DNA of 64,000 bases from Chlorogloeopsis sp038404745 (GCF_038404745.2 NZ_JAYKTT020000068.1:1-64000), one strand, 5' to 3'. Counted from the first letter of the stretch, positions 44,501 to 53,155 are shown. Translations and numbers: made by a program. Notes: generated from the letters alone by a model not told the origin.

Positions 44501-44636
44501 CCGCTTCGGATTCTGTAATTGTGCTGCTATGGCTTTTGACCGCAATATTGAGCTGGTCGCAAATTGCTAATAGCTCTTTGTTATCCAAATTCAATTCCTT
44601 TGATAATTCGTAGATTCTAACTTTGCCGTTGTTCAT
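41529..44636 (-). CDS. infB: Translation initiation factor IF-2
   Basis: The 1035-residue protein has an N-terminal IF2N helix domain (MNNGKVRIYELSKELNLDNK), then a Pro/Lys/Glu-rich low-complexity linker (about 70-430) as in other cyanobacterial IF-2 proteins. A second IF2N-like segment (IVTGTMTVQELADALAVADT) precedes the G domain with GHVDHGKTT (G1), DTPGHEAFTAM (G3) and NKIDKEG (G4). Two beta-barrel domains and a C-terminal fMet-tRNA-binding domain follow. It recruits initiator tRNA to the 30S subunit. It is the last gene of the rimP-nusA-ylxR-infB operon, separated by a 420-bp gap. Confidence 0.97.
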   Translation of the reverse strand: MNNGKVRIYELSKELNLDNKELLAICDQLNIAVKSHSSTITESEAERIRSQAEKLAATHVMPKKDHHGTTSHKPSTLQINSRNRPAASQKQELLEIRKPKPPKNTPANASEASAATNNQAALSELNPPPPRPFAPSPVSSMKPTAPTRPVPRNQSETLQITAVTDADNTPKTTQPGEKIAAEKPEAPSPAPQKPKQEKPQKPQLSAPPARPVAEKPESATQASQPEKPILKRDRDKGGKGKAQTPVGVEAGQTQQPPRPSRPTSPQPKSDRKEGRPNSPQGEGQKTRVPARPPQAPLAPTPPKPMPVGATKAQVGQESEEEETEVTEIIELKRPAPPRQTKSGKKWEEEEIDEVKESAKAGKLGAKGKRLKPIVDDFEDEDFLDEELETAESAIQISNAIVRPPKPKAAKPAQPVASAPAARPKKPAAATREQQRRPQEQKRERPEKLIVTGTMTVQELADALAVADTEIVKILFLKGMAVSITQNLDIPTITLIAKELEVEVETQEPEAEARKVTEMLDVADLENLHRRPPVVTIMGHVDHGKTTLLDSIRNTKVAAGEAGGITQHIGAYHVDVEHDGKIQQVVFLDTPGHEAFTAMRARGARVTDLAILVVAADDGVRPQTVEAISHAQAAEVPIVVAINKIDKEGAQPDRVKQELTQYGLTPEEWGGETIIVPVSAIKGENLDTLLEMILLVAEVEELSANPDRPAKGTVIEAHLDKAKGAVATLLVQNGTLHVGDILVAGSVFGKVRAMVDDRGARVEAASPSFAVEVLGLSDVPAAGDEFEVFHNEKEARALAAERAEKQRQSRLMQGRVTLAAISAQAQEGELKELNLILKGDVQGSVEAIVGSLKQIPQNEVQIRLLLAAAGEITQTDIDLAAASGAVIIGFNTTYASGARQAADEAGVDVREYNIIYKLLEDIQGALEGLLEPELVEEPLGQAEVRAIFPVGRGAVAGCYIQSGKLIRNCKLRIRRGGKVVYEGILDSLKRMREDAREVNAGYECGVGVDKYSDWSEGDIIEAYQMVTKRRTLSAAR

Positions 44637-44714
44637 CCACTCTTCCCCTATAATTTACAGTTTTAACGGATGGGTGCCAGCTAGTGCGACATCTCCATCC
44701 TTTGATTACTGTTT

Positions 44715-44882
44715 TTAGGTTGCCGTTTTGTTGCCGGTGCCTCCAATCAGGAAAGAGAGATGTTTCGGTTTAATGCTGGCATCGCCACCAGAGATGATGG
44801 TTGACGCCGGACTGCGCGTGGGCGCTACCAGATTGCAATTTTTTAGTTTTTTGTTTTGCTGATTCTGAGTCTTCCACAACAC
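44715..44882 (-). CDS. Possible small protein in the ylxR-infB gap, 55 residues
   Basis: Inside the 420-bp gap a GTG at 44882 opens a 55-codon frame ending TAA at 44715. The product is VLWKTQNQQNKKLKNCNLVA and onward to HLSFLIGGTGNKTAT. The composition is sensible and less AT-rich than the flanks, but there is no clear ribosome site. It would be in the operon direction. I do not recognise the family. The gap otherwise could be a structured leader of infB: ACCGCTAAATGGCGGT at about 45046-45061 is a hairpin just past the ylxR stop. Confidence 0.3.
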   Translation of the reverse strand: MLWKTQNQQNKKLKNCNLVAPTRSPASTIISGGDASIKPKHLSFLIGGTGNKTAT

Positions 44883-45057
44883 ATTAAGCGTAAATCTTGT
44901 GATGAGTGTTGCTTCGCTCCTTTAAATATTTAAGAGCGACTTGCCAGACACCCCTTTACTATTTTGGCACTAATTTCTAGCGTAACAGAGGGTGTGGCGA
45001 TAGCGCTGGGGTGCGGCTGCCGGCACAGTTCCTCTGGAGATAACCGCCATTTAGCGG

Positions 45058-45333
45058 TTAAAACTCAATTTGATTTTGAAAATTGCTTTGAACTAAGCGT
45101 TGCCACAATGTCTGATACAGTGTTTCTGGCACTGATGCACGTAGCGAGCGTCCTAGTCTATTTTTTTTCTGAGCTGCACTGAGACAGTTCGGATCTGGGC
45201 AAATATAGGCAGAACGCCCCATGCCCTCATCTAATTGTACCTGTCCAGACTCAAAGACGCGGACAATCCGCCAAAACTCATTTTTTAAACCCACTTTGCG
45301 ACAACTCAAGCAACGCCGATGGTTTGGTTTCAT
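45058..45333 (-). CDS. ylxR: YlxR-family (DUF448) protein
   Basis: The 91-residue basic protein matches YlxR: HRRCLSCRKVG at the start, FWRIVRV, and the characteristic GRSAYICPDPNCLSAAQKK, followed by NRLGRSLRA. YlxR structures suggest RNA or protein binding; the B. subtilis member has been linked to transcription regulation and RNase P. Conserved placement between nusA and infB supports the call. The nusA stop lies 65 bp upstream. Confidence 0.9.
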   Translation of the reverse strand: MKPNHRRCLSCRKVGLKNEFWRIVRVFESGQVQLDEGMGRSAYICPDPNCLSAAQKKNRLGRSLRASVPETLYQTLWQRLVQSNFQNQIEF

Positions 45334-45398
45334 TGATTTGAAAGTCTTGTCTACCCAGATTTTAGATGTTAAAAATTTTTAATTTGTAATTATTTTAG

Positions 45399-46715
45399 TT
45401 ACTCCTCGTCGCGATCATAGTTTTCGTCTTCTAGTTCATTCTCTAGTTCTTCTTGATTTTCATTTTCTAATTCCTCTTCATAAATATCATCATCAACATC
45501 ATCTATATCGGCAACATCATCTATGTCTTCGGGTTTATACTTGGCTCTTGCCTCTGCAAACTTGGTATCCTCAGCTAGATGATCATATTTCGCTTTATCT
45601 TTAATATCAATTTTCCAACCAGTTAAGCGAGCAGCTAAACGGACATTTTGTCCCTCTTTTCCAATGGCTAAACTGAGTTGGTCTTCAGCCACAAGCACAT
45701 GAGTTTGCCTAGTTTCTGGATCCATCAAGCGTACTTCATCTACTCGTGCCGGACTTAAGGCATTAGCAATGTAAGTTGCGGGATCTGGCGACCAGCGAAT
45801 TACATCTATTTTTTCACCCCGTAATTCGTTAACTACGACTTGAATTCGCGATCCCCTAGCGCCAATACAAGCACCGACTGGATCTACATCGCGATCGAGG
45901 GTATCTACAGCAATTTTAGTTCGAGGCCCAACGTGACGGGACGGGGGGTTAGCTTCTCGCGCCACCGCCACAATCCTTACAACTTCGTCTTCGATTTCTG
46001 GTACTTCGTTAGCAAACAAATACACTACTAAACCAGCATCAGCACGGGATACCAATAATTGCGGCCCTCTTTGCTGACCTTGGGAGACTTTTTTCAAATA
46101 AACCTTGAACGTAGCACCGATCCGATAATTATCGTTGGGCAATTGTTCGCGCTTTGGTAATTCCGCTTCTACTTCCGGCTGACCAAAGCCACTATTGACA
46201 GCCATAATCACCGATTGCCGCTCAAACCGCAGAACTCTTGCTTGCAGAACTGTTCCTTCTAAATCCTGAAACTCTTCTTGAATTAATTGCCGCTGTTGAT
46301 CCCGCAGTTTTTGTGCCAAGACTTGCTTAGTTTGCATTGCTGCCATTCGTCCAAATTCCCCTTGATCTGGAGTGACATCAAGCACTACTTCCTGCCCTAA
46401 CTGTGCTTCTTCTCCTCCCATTTCCTGAACTTGTTGTAAGGCAATTTCGTGATCGTTATTATTAATTTCTTCAACTATGGTTTTGGTTGCAACGACTCGA
46501 AAGCCTTCTTCGTCAACGTCTAGCTGCACATCAAAATTATCGAAGTAATCTTCATCAAAGTGCTTTCTATCTAAATTTTGAGCTCGACGGTAGCGTTCGT
46601 ATCCTTTAAGTAGTGCTTCTCTAATGGCTGCTTGCACTGCAATTTTGGGTAAATTACGCTCCCGACTTATATTTTCAATTAACTCTTTCAATCCAGGTAA
46701 ACTTACCATTGACAT
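45399..46715 (-). CDS. nusA: Transcription termination/antitermination factor NusA
   Basis: The 438-residue protein (from ATG 46715, which AAAGGAG precedes at correct distance; the TTG at 46721 is rejected) has an N-terminal RNA polymerase-binding domain (IENISRERNLPKIAVQAAIR), an S1 domain (TVLQARVLRFERQSVIMAVN), and two KH domains with GACIGARGSRIQVVVNELRG and LSLAIGKEGQNVRLAARLTG. The C-terminal acidic tail (about 380-438) replaces the E. coli acidic repeats. It modulates pausing, termination and antitermination. It follows rimP in the operon after a gap of about 220 bp. Confidence 0.96.
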   Translation of the reverse strand: MSMVSLPGLKELIENISRERNLPKIAVQAAIREALLKGYERYRRAQNLDRKHFDEDYFDNFDVQLDVDEEGFRVVATKTIVEEINNNDHEIALQQVQEMGGEEAQLGQEVVLDVTPDQGEFGRMAAMQTKQVLAQKLRDQQRQLIQEEFQDLEGTVLQARVLRFERQSVIMAVNSGFGQPEVEAELPKREQLPNDNYRIGATFKVYLKKVSQGQQRGPQLLVSRADAGLVVYLFANEVPEIEDEVVRIVAVAREANPPSRHVGPRTKIAVDTLDRDVDPVGACIGARGSRIQVVVNELRGEKIDVIRWSPDPATYIANALSPARVDEVRLMDPETRQTHVLVAEDQLSLAIGKEGQNVRLAARLTGWKIDIKDKAKYDHLAEDTKFAEARAKYKPEDIDDVADIDDVDDDIYEEELENENQEELENELEDENYDRDEE

Positions 46716-46940
46716 AAGCAATCTCCTTTACAAATAGGGATTAGGGACTGAGAAATAGAGACTAGGAACAGGAGGAGGAGAAAGACGTGGAGAGTTTGAG
46801 ACGCGGGGACTGGAGAGAAAAATTCTCTGTGTCTCCGTGTCCCCTTGCCCTCTTCCTTACGCCCTAACTCTTCTAGCCTAAGCGCCTCTAATCTCTAGCC
46901 CTAATCCTCTAGCCCCTAGTCTTTTTGCTCCTAGTCTTTT

Positions 46941-47402
46941 TTATCGACGGTCATCCAGCCGCACTTTAGTAATTTGGGCGCGGGGGATCGCGATCGCGCG
47001 GCCTTTTTGATTTAGGTAGACTGACGTTTCATCTCGGCGAATCAACTGACCAGTCCATTCCTGTTGTCCTTCATAGGGTGGGGAAGTAGAAACGATCACA
47101 GCAAATCCCTTAAAGGAAACAAACTCTCGGTCTGTAGTTAGTTGACGGGAAATACCGGGACTTGACACTTCTAAGACGTAGGTATCTGGAATGACCTCCG
47201 CCGCATCTAATGTAGCTTCTAAAGCACGGCTCATCCGCTCGCAATCATCCAAACCAGTATCCTGATGAGGGTTACGAATATCTACCCGCAAAACTGGCGG
47301 ACGTTGGTTCGTATGAAAGATTACTCCAACAACTTCCAATCCCAGTTCTTCCGCTACTGGTGTAGCCAAATCTACAATTTGTGGTACTAAAGGATGAGTC
47401 AT
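46941..47402 (-). CDS. rimP: Ribosome maturation factor RimP
   Basis: The 153-residue protein (from ATG 47402; the frame goes back to 47501, but that extension runs through the leader hairpin and is not homologous) shows the RimP pattern: EELGLEVVGVIFHTNQRPPV, LRVDIRNPHQDTGLDDCERM, VLEVSSPGISRQL and the C-terminal SH3-like half. It helps assemble the 30S subunit. It is the first gene of the rimP-nusA-ylxR-infB operon, an order conserved in cyanobacteria and many other bacteria. Confidence 0.94.
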   Translation of the reverse strand: MTHPLVPQIVDLATPVAEELGLEVVGVIFHTNQRPPVLRVDIRNPHQDTGLDDCERMSRALEATLDAAEVIPDTYVLEVSSPGISRQLTTDREFVSFKGFAVIVSTSPPYEGQQEWTGQLIRRDETSVYLNQKGRAIAIPRAQITKVRLDDRR

Positions 47403-47416
47403 GCAACGATTCCAAC

Positions 47417-47441
47417 AAAAAAAGTGGGTACCGACCCACTT
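47417..47441 (-). terminator. Terminator-like hairpin in the rimP operon leader
   Basis: On the minus strand AAGTGGGT (47441-47434), loop CGGT, ACCCACTT (47429-47422), then a run of T (to 47417). This has the form of a rho-independent terminator and stands only about 15 bp before the rimP start codon. It would give attenuation or control by NusA, as reported for the E. coli metY-rimP-nusA leader, but no cyanobacterial case is known to me. Confidence 0.6.
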
Positions 47442-47708
47442 CCTGCGATAGGGATATCTTCCAAGAAGTCTTTTTGCGAACCAATTTTGATTCGCCTTCA
47501 TTTCGAGTTTAGCGCATTTTTTTAAGGGCGAGAAGCAAGAAATAGTTTCTTTTTTTTCTATCCCCGGATAGAAATTTAGACTAGTACATTTTGGTTGAAT
47601 TAGACACTTTCTAGATTAGGTACTGGAGATTGGGAAAGTTTTTCTCCCCTGCACCTGGTGCTTCTTTCCTAGTCACCTGTCCCCTGTACCCTGTCCCCTA
47701 TCCCCTAT

Positions 47709-49169
47709 TTATTCCTTTTGCCCTCTGCCTTCTTGCACTAGCAAAGTGGAACCTTTGACAACAAATGATTGAGATGAAGCATAAGTTCTCAATTGCCTGG
47801 TTTGCTCTAAAATTTTCTCAAAATCTTCTTGGGATAAGCGTTTTACATAGTTAAGCTTAATTTCTTCCAAAAAGTCTACAAGCAAGCTTTGTAATTCTGA
47901 AAGTACTTGTTTTTTCTGTATTTCCGTTCCTAAGGCTTCGCTGAAACGTTGTACTAGCTGAGTCGATAATTTGGCTCCAACGGGATCTTCTACAGCAGTA
48001 ACTAGGGCATTGTAGAGGTTAGTAGTTAATTGGGTTGCTAGTTGCTCACTTAACTGGATTTCTACCTGTGTCAGCCCAGGCAAATTTTGCAGGTTGTGGA
48101 TGATAGGAGAATGATTGAAAGCCCCAATGATGTTGTGACGCAAAATGGCAATTATTTCTGGCTGAATTTTGGGAAGAACTTGGTAAACAATCGTTTGTAT
48201 TACAAGAGCAGCGATCGCTTCTACTTCGTTGACATTATTGATATCTATATAGGGACGCAAGTTTTCTTTTTGTGAAAGCCAGCGGACAAACTCACCAGTT
48301 TGAATGGAGCCTTGAATTTGACTAATTACCCTAACAATAACAATTTCTGTGATTTCCTCGGCAAAACTTGTCACAAAACCCAAATGAATTTGCTGTCTTA
48401 GTGGTTGTAAATTTAGTAATTTTGCTTTGTCAAGACGAACTAAAACTGGTATTATTCGCAACCACCGCCAAAACGGTAGTAACAAAAGTAAGTCATACCA
48501 GCGCCATAAAATTGCATTTAACCAGCTAAAACCAAGATAGCGGCGTTTTATATAGTAACTGCGAACTGCTATGTCAACAGCAAAGATAAATAGGAACGGT
48601 AAGTCAATTAACCAAAAATTATCAATAAATTCGCCATTTTCTCCGATTTGCCGAAAGTAGTTAGTCGCAATTAAAGGTCGAATTTGCCGATTAAAAAAAT
48701 TAAATTCTTGTGTCCAACCGTTTTGCAATAAATAATTCTGACTCCAAAAAGTTGCAAAGGCTTGCTTGGCAGATTCTTGCTTGAGGCGATCGCGCATTCT
48801 ATTTTTGATTTTTTCTAGAGTGCCACTTTTTCCTGCTGCGGCAAACGGATTATTATCGATCATCTCCGTACTCAGGCGGCTCAATTCTTCTAGCTGCACT
48901 TTTGCCTCTGGTGAGCCTAAACCTGTCTGATTTACTACTTCTTGTAGTTTATAGACAGTATTGAGATATTTTTGAGTTTCTCTGTGAGGTTCAATACCTT
49001 TAATAGGATCGTATATAGGAGTGAGCTGAGGCAGATGTCGCAAGTAAAAATCTCGCCAAGGAACGTAACTCAAATTAAACAAAACCAATCCTAAATTTAT
49101 GGTGGCAATAATTGCCATTAGTCTCTCAATCCATAAGTAGGAATGCTTCGGTGATTTTGGGTTGACCAT
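47709..49169 (-). CDS. Conserved membrane protein with an ion-channel-like core, unrecognised
   Basis: The 486-residue protein starts at ATG 49169 (MVNPKSPKHSYLWIERLMAI); the frame extends to 49256 but those codons overlap the spacer and are not hydrophobic. Membrane segments are visible at about residues 20-42 and 195-290 (WLIDLPFLFIFAVDIAVRSY, WYDLLLLLPFWRWLRIIPVL), followed by a long helical soluble tail with LQPLRQQIHLGF. The charged, Trp-rich WRWLRIIPVLVRLDK segment resembles the voltage-sensor-proximal helix of ion channels. Many cyanobacteria carry this kind of protein. I do not know the function. Transcribed alone. Confidence 0.72.
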   Translation of the reverse strand: MVNPKSPKHSYLWIERLMAIIATINLGLVLFNLSYVPWRDFYLRHLPQLTPIYDPIKGIEPHRETQKYLNTVYKLQEVVNQTGLGSPEAKVQLEELSRLSTEMIDNNPFAAAGKSGTLEKIKNRMRDRLKQESAKQAFATFWSQNYLLQNGWTQEFNFFNRQIRPLIATNYFRQIGENGEFIDNFWLIDLPFLFIFAVDIAVRSYYIKRRYLGFSWLNAILWRWYDLLLLLPFWRWLRIIPVLVRLDKAKLLNLQPLRQQIHLGFVTSFAEEITEIVIVRVISQIQGSIQTGEFVRWLSQKENLRPYIDINNVNEVEAIAALVIQTIVYQVLPKIQPEIIAILRHNIIGAFNHSPIIHNLQNLPGLTQVEIQLSEQLATQLTTNLYNALVTAVEDPVGAKLSTQLVQRFSEALGTEIQKKQVLSELQSLLVDFLEEIKLNYVKRLSQEDFEKILEQTRQLRTYASSQSFVVKGSTLLVQEGRGQKE

Positions 49170-49246
49170 TATTTCTTTACTGGCAAAAAATTCAGCCAAA
49201 TAATTTAAGTAGAAGGCAGAGGGCAGATGGCAGATGACAGTAGCCG

Positions 49247-49264
49247 CTACGCGCAAGAGCGTAG
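49247..49264. repeat. Short interspersed palindrome CTACGC-N6-GCGTAG, second copy
   Basis: Same arms and context as 4295-4312, preceded by GGCAGA words and followed by GTAGGTA. It is in the spacer upstream of the membrane protein gene. Confidence 0.5.
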
Positions 49265-49538
49265 GTAGGTAAAGAAGTTTTTTTATCTGTTCTGATGTAC
49301 GCAGTTCATGATATTTATTTATAAATAAATAAATTTAATTATAAAGTTACTTTTATGTTACATAATTTACCACTTATGATAGATGACAATACATAATCTA
49401 AGAAACTAGTTAATTTTAACTGACATGGATAAAATGAATCAAAAATCATTAATAATCAATAAAACAGATGTTGAATAAATTTAAAATGCATCTGTTTCGA
49501 TTGATATTTTGGTGAATTTCTTAGAAGGAGTGTTAACC

Positions 49539-50246
49539 ATGTGGTGTGAGTTTGGAAAACCAAGTATTAATGTTGCAGTTGTTTGTCTAGTAACAGTCGG
49601 TGTAGCGATGGCAGACTCTGCTATTGCCGTTCGAGCGCGTAACTATACCCCCCAGGAATTCCGCGCTGTCTTACATGGACTTGGTTATAAAATTCCAGTG
49701 TCAAATGCACCTTTAACGAATGCAGACGCGAAACAAGCGATTCAGGAATTTCAAAAAGGCTATAAATTACAACCTACTGATGGTATTGCAGGAGCAAAAA
49801 CCCAAGACTTTGCAGCCAACATAGTTGAGATTTTACAGGCAAACTTGAATGCGGTGCTAAAGCCAAATCCCCCGCTTCCCAGGAATCAATTCTACGGCCC
49901 TCAAACCGAAGCGGCAGTTAAGCAGTATCAGAAAAAATTAGGGCTGCAAGAAACAGGAATTGCCGACTTAGCGTTAAGACAGAGACTTGACAAAGAGGTT
50001 AGAGAACTTCTTCAAAAACCTGCCGCTGCTCCCGCATCTACACCGACACCAACGGCATCGCCCACAGCAACACCGACAGCTAAACCAACAGCAACTCCAA
50101 CCGCATCGCCGACAGCAACTCCGACGGCTACTCCTACAGGGACACCAACGGCTACTCCGACGGGGACACCAACGGCTACTCCAACGGCTACTCCTACAGG
50201 GACACCAACTGCTACTCCGACGGCTACTCCAACGGCTACTCCTTAA
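49539..50246 (+). CDS. Secreted peptidoglycan-binding protein with a Thr-Pro repeat tail
   Basis: The ATG at 49539 with AGAAGGAG upstream gives a signal peptide (SINVAVVCLVTVGVAMADSA). Two PG_binding_1-type units follow (about residues 35-90 and 110-155): FRAVLHGLGYKIPV... to AKQAIQEFQKGYKLQPTDGI, and TEAAVKQYQKKLGLQETGIA. The last 75 residues are TPTATPT-type repeats (12- and 18-bp DNA periods at 50040-50245), possibly glycosylated or a wall-spanning spacer. The repeat tail is copy-number unstable in principle. It probably binds the wall in the periplasm or outside the cell. Confidence 0.87.
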   Translation: MWCEFGKPSINVAVVCLVTVGVAMADSAIAVRARNYTPQEFRAVLHGLGYKIPVSNAPLTNADAKQAIQEFQKGYKLQPTDGIAGAKTQDFAANIVEILQANLNAVLKPNPPLPRNQFYGPQTEAAVKQYQKKLGLQETGIADLALRQRLDKEVRELLQKPAAAPASTPTPTASPTATPTAKPTATPTASPTATPTATPTGTPTATPTGTPTATPTATPTGTPTATPTATPTATP

Positions 50247-50359
50247 AATTTATTAAAGCTGAAATGGCGCGGTGGTTAAGAGCGAACACTAGTTCGTCTT
50301 CTCCACCAACTCACAACCACTTGATAGTTCGTGTCGGCAAAAGCGATCGCCTAAGTTTG

Positions 50360-51253
50360 TTAGGTTCTCTGATTTGGTTCTTCTAAGGGTCTGCCTTTGG
50401 GAACTGGTAGCAATGGGCGACGGTCATCATAAGGCATGGGGATGTACTGTACTGTCGGGCGTCCGCCTTGTGGTTGTGGGTACAACTCCATCAGGTCGTA
50501 AACAATTCGGGGCAGTCCAACCGTTACGGGCAGCCCCATTTCTGTTGCTTCTTCAACGGTAATAGGATAGTCGTGGGTAACGCGTCCTGTTGTTAGAGCT
50601 TCAACAATATTTTCAATATTTTCTGGCTTTATTTTCTGTTTAGGTGTACAGTCTTTCAACAGAGTTCGCACAAAACGCTGTACCTGCTGAATGGCTTTGC
50701 GCGATAAATCCGCCATAATCAGAGTTTGGTCGTCAACTTCACTAATAGGCTTTTCTTCTGCTACCTTGAGAATACTTGCGGCTGGAAAGTTGCCTAGTTG
50801 AGGATCAACCGGGCCTAAAACAGCGTTAGCATCCATAACAATTTCATCGGCAGCAAGGGCAAGCATAGTACCGCCACTCATTGCATAGTGAGGTACAAAC
50901 ACTGTGACTTTAGAAGGATGACGAATTAATGCCCTAGCAATTTGTTCAGTAGCTAAGACCAAACCACCAGGAGTATGCAAAATTAAGTCAATAGGGATTT
51001 CGGGTGGAGTGAGGCGAATCGCCCGCAGAATTTGCTCTGAATCTTCTATGGTGATGTACCGCGAAAGGGGAATTCCTAGTAAACTAATGGACTCTTGACG
51101 ATGAATGAGCAAAATGACCCGACTTTTGCGTTGCTGTTGAAATTCTTGAATGCTACGGAAGCGACGATACTCAATCTGACGTCTTTGCCAAAGCGGTTGT
51201 AAAGAAGAAAGAAGAAGAAAAATCCAGAATAAATCACCAATACCGAAGCTCAT
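50360..51253 (-). CDS. Membrane-anchored ClpP-fold serine protease, SDH family
   Basis: The 297-residue protein has an N-terminal hydrophobic segment (IGDLFWIFLLLSSL), then a ClpP/crotonase-like domain with LILHTPGGLVLATEQIARAL, the YAMSGGTMLALAADEIVMD motif that carries the nucleophile Ser, and LGPVDPQLGNFPAAS. This matches the SDH_protease (serine dehydrogenase proteinase) family, which is related to SppA. The catalytic Ser in MSGGTM and a downstream Lys or His region are present; activity is plausible but unproven. It sits just before the WD40 kinase gene on the same strand with about 95 bp between. Confidence 0.87.
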   Translation of the reverse strand: MSFGIGDLFWIFLLLSSLQPLWQRRQIEYRRFRSIQEFQQQRKSRVILLIHRQESISLLGIPLSRYITIEDSEQILRAIRLTPPEIPIDLILHTPGGLVLATEQIARALIRHPSKVTVFVPHYAMSGGTMLALAADEIVMDANAVLGPVDPQLGNFPAASILKVAEEKPISEVDDQTLIMADLSRKAIQQVQRFVRTLLKDCTPKQKIKPENIENIVEALTTGRVTHDYPITVEEATEMGLPVTVGLPRIVYDLMELYPQPQGGRPTVQYIPMPYDDRRPLLPVPKGRPLEEPNQRT

Positions 51254-51349
51254 AAAAATTGTTTTAAAAATAACGGTTTGCCGTCATTATTTTCCCAATT
51301 TTTCAGAATCTATAAGTCTATCTGAAGAAGCAAACCCTAAGAAAGACAA

Positions 51350-53155
51350 TCATCTACACTGCCATATTTTGATGGTGTCATCATCACTGCCACTAGCCAA
51401 AGTTCGTCCACTAGGGCTAAAGGTAATAGATCTAACATAGTTAGAGTGACCAGTGAGAGTAAAAATTTCTCTACCTGTGCTGATATGCCAAATTTTGATA
51501 GTTTGATCCCAACTGCCACTTGCGAGCAATTCTCCATCTGGGCTAAAAGCAACTGACCACACCGAGTTGAGATGTCCTGTGAGGGTTCGGATTTCTCTGC
51601 CTGAACTTACATCCCACAGTTTAATTGTAGAATCGCTACTGCCACTTGCGAGAATTTCTCCATCTGGACTAAAGGCGATCGCATTTACAAAGAAAGCATG
51701 ACCTGTGAGAGTGTTAATTTCTCTGCCTGTACTTACTTGCCATAATTTAATCGTGTAGTCAGAACTGCCACTAGCCAAAATTAGACCGTCTGGACTCCAA
51801 GCCACAGACCAAATAGAGTCGGCATGACCTGTAAGAGTGCAAATTTCTCTGCCTGAAATTACCTGCCATACTTTAACAATGCAGTCCGCGCTACCACTGG
51901 CTAGTAGTTTCCCATCCGGACTAAAAACAACAGAATTAATACAATTGGTATGACCTTTAAATGTACGAACTTCCTTGCCAGAACTGATCAGCCACAGTTT
52001 AATAGTTTCATCCCAACTGCCACTTGCGAGAAGTTCCCCATCAGAGCTAAAGGCAACAGTATGAACCATACCAGAATGACCAGAAAACCAACGGCCAAAA
52101 GTACGTAGTAATTTTCCTGTCGCCACTTGCCACAGTTTAATAGTATTGTCAGAACTACCACTAGCCAATAGTTGTCCATCAGCACTAATCGTGACAGATT
52201 GAACCATGCTAGTATGACCTCTCAGGGTATATACGCACTGCCACTCTACTTGACCTGTTAGAATAGTTGTTCGAGATAGTGTGTTTGTAGTTATGGTTTG
52301 TGTAGGTGGTGTGGAACTTAAATGCTCATCGCCCTGATAACTCATCAAAGCTAGCCATTCTTGCACGGTTTGAGGACGATATTTTGGCTGTAATTCCATA
52401 CCGCGCATGATTAAATAATTTACCTTGTTGCTAAGGTGGGGATTGTAGTGTTGCGGAGGTTCTAAAGTAATACTGTGACGTCTTTCTTCCGCACTTGTTG
52501 GTACTACTCCTGTTACTAAGCTGTATAATGTTGCGGCTAAACCGTAAACATCTATGTATTCTCCTCGTGGTGCTTCCAATTCATACTGTTCAGGAGGAGC
52601 AAAACCAGGAGTGCGATAAACCGTATGTTTTTGGATCACATTAGGAATAAATTCTCTGGCAATACCAAAATCAATTAAGACTGCTTCTGATTTGCCACTA
52701 CGGATCATAATGTTGCGCGGCTTAATGTCTCTGTGTAACAAGCCTTTTCGATGAATTATTGTTACAGCCTCACTAATTTGCCGGATATATAGCAGTGCTT
52801 CTGATTCCGATAATACTCCTAAGCGCCGTAACCGCTTACCTAAATCTTCTCCTTCGATGTACTCCATCACTATGCAGGGCATATTTCCTTCATCGAAAAT
52901 ATTTTCGATCTGCACTATGTGGGGATGGCGACATACGGCCAATCTAACAGCTTCATCTCGAAAATCTAGCCTTAATTTGTCTCGGTGTGGTTTCCAGGCG
53001 GGGTTATTAAGAATTTCTTCTTTCAGAGTTTTAATCACTCGTAATTCGCCATGTTCATTTTTGGCGAGATAAGTAAGACCAATTCCGCCTTCGCCTAATC
53101 TTCTTTCGAGAATGTAGCGTCCCCCAAATAACCGCTGTCCCGGATGCCAGACCAT
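51350..53155 (-). CDS. Ser/Thr protein kinase with a seven-blade WD40 propeller
   Basis: The 601-residue protein has a kinase domain at about 15-275: glycine-rich LGEGGIGLTYLA, Lys42 (RVIKTLK), HRDIKPRNIM (141-150) and DFG (162-164). Seven WD40 repeats (about 308-601) each show a GH...V...F(S)PDG..LASGS.D.TIK(L/I)W pattern, giving one complete propeller. WD40-kinase fusions are a Nostocales speciality and may bind targets through the propeller. No membrane segment is visible. The WD40 DNA repeats are about 126 bp long and recombination-prone. Target unknown. Confidence 0.92.
   Translation of the reverse strand: MVWHPGQRLFGGRYILERRLGEGGIGLTYLAKNEHGELRVIKTLKEEILNNPAWKPHRDKLRLDFRDEAVRLAVCRHPHIVQIENIFDEGNMPCIVMEYIEGEDLGKRLRRLGVLSESEALLYIRQISEAVTIIHRKGLLHRDIKPRNIMIRSGKSEAVLIDFGIAREFIPNVIQKHTVYRTPGFAPPEQYELEAPRGEYIDVYGLAATLYSLVTGVVPTSAEERRHSITLEPPQHYNPHLSNKVNYLIMRGMELQPKYRPQTVQEWLALMSYQGDEHLSSTPPTQTITTNTLSRTTILTGQVEWQCVYTLRGHTSMVQSVTISADGQLLASGSSDNTIKLWQVATGKLLRTFGRWFSGHSGMVHTVAFSSDGELLASGSWDETIKLWLISSGKEVRTFKGHTNCINSVVFSPDGKLLASGSADCIVKVWQVISGREICTLTGHADSIWSVAWSPDGLILASGSSDYTIKLWQVSTGREINTLTGHAFFVNAIAFSPDGEILASGSSDSTIKLWDVSSGREIRTLTGHLNSVWSVAFSPDGELLASGSWDQTIKIWHISTGREIFTLTGHSNYVRSITFSPSGRTLASGSDDDTIKIWQCR

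Noticed and set aside
50262..50345. tRNA-like stretch GCGCGGTGGTTAAGAGCG
   Set aside because: The D-arm-like word has no matching acceptor, anticodon or T arm; it does not fold as a tRNA.
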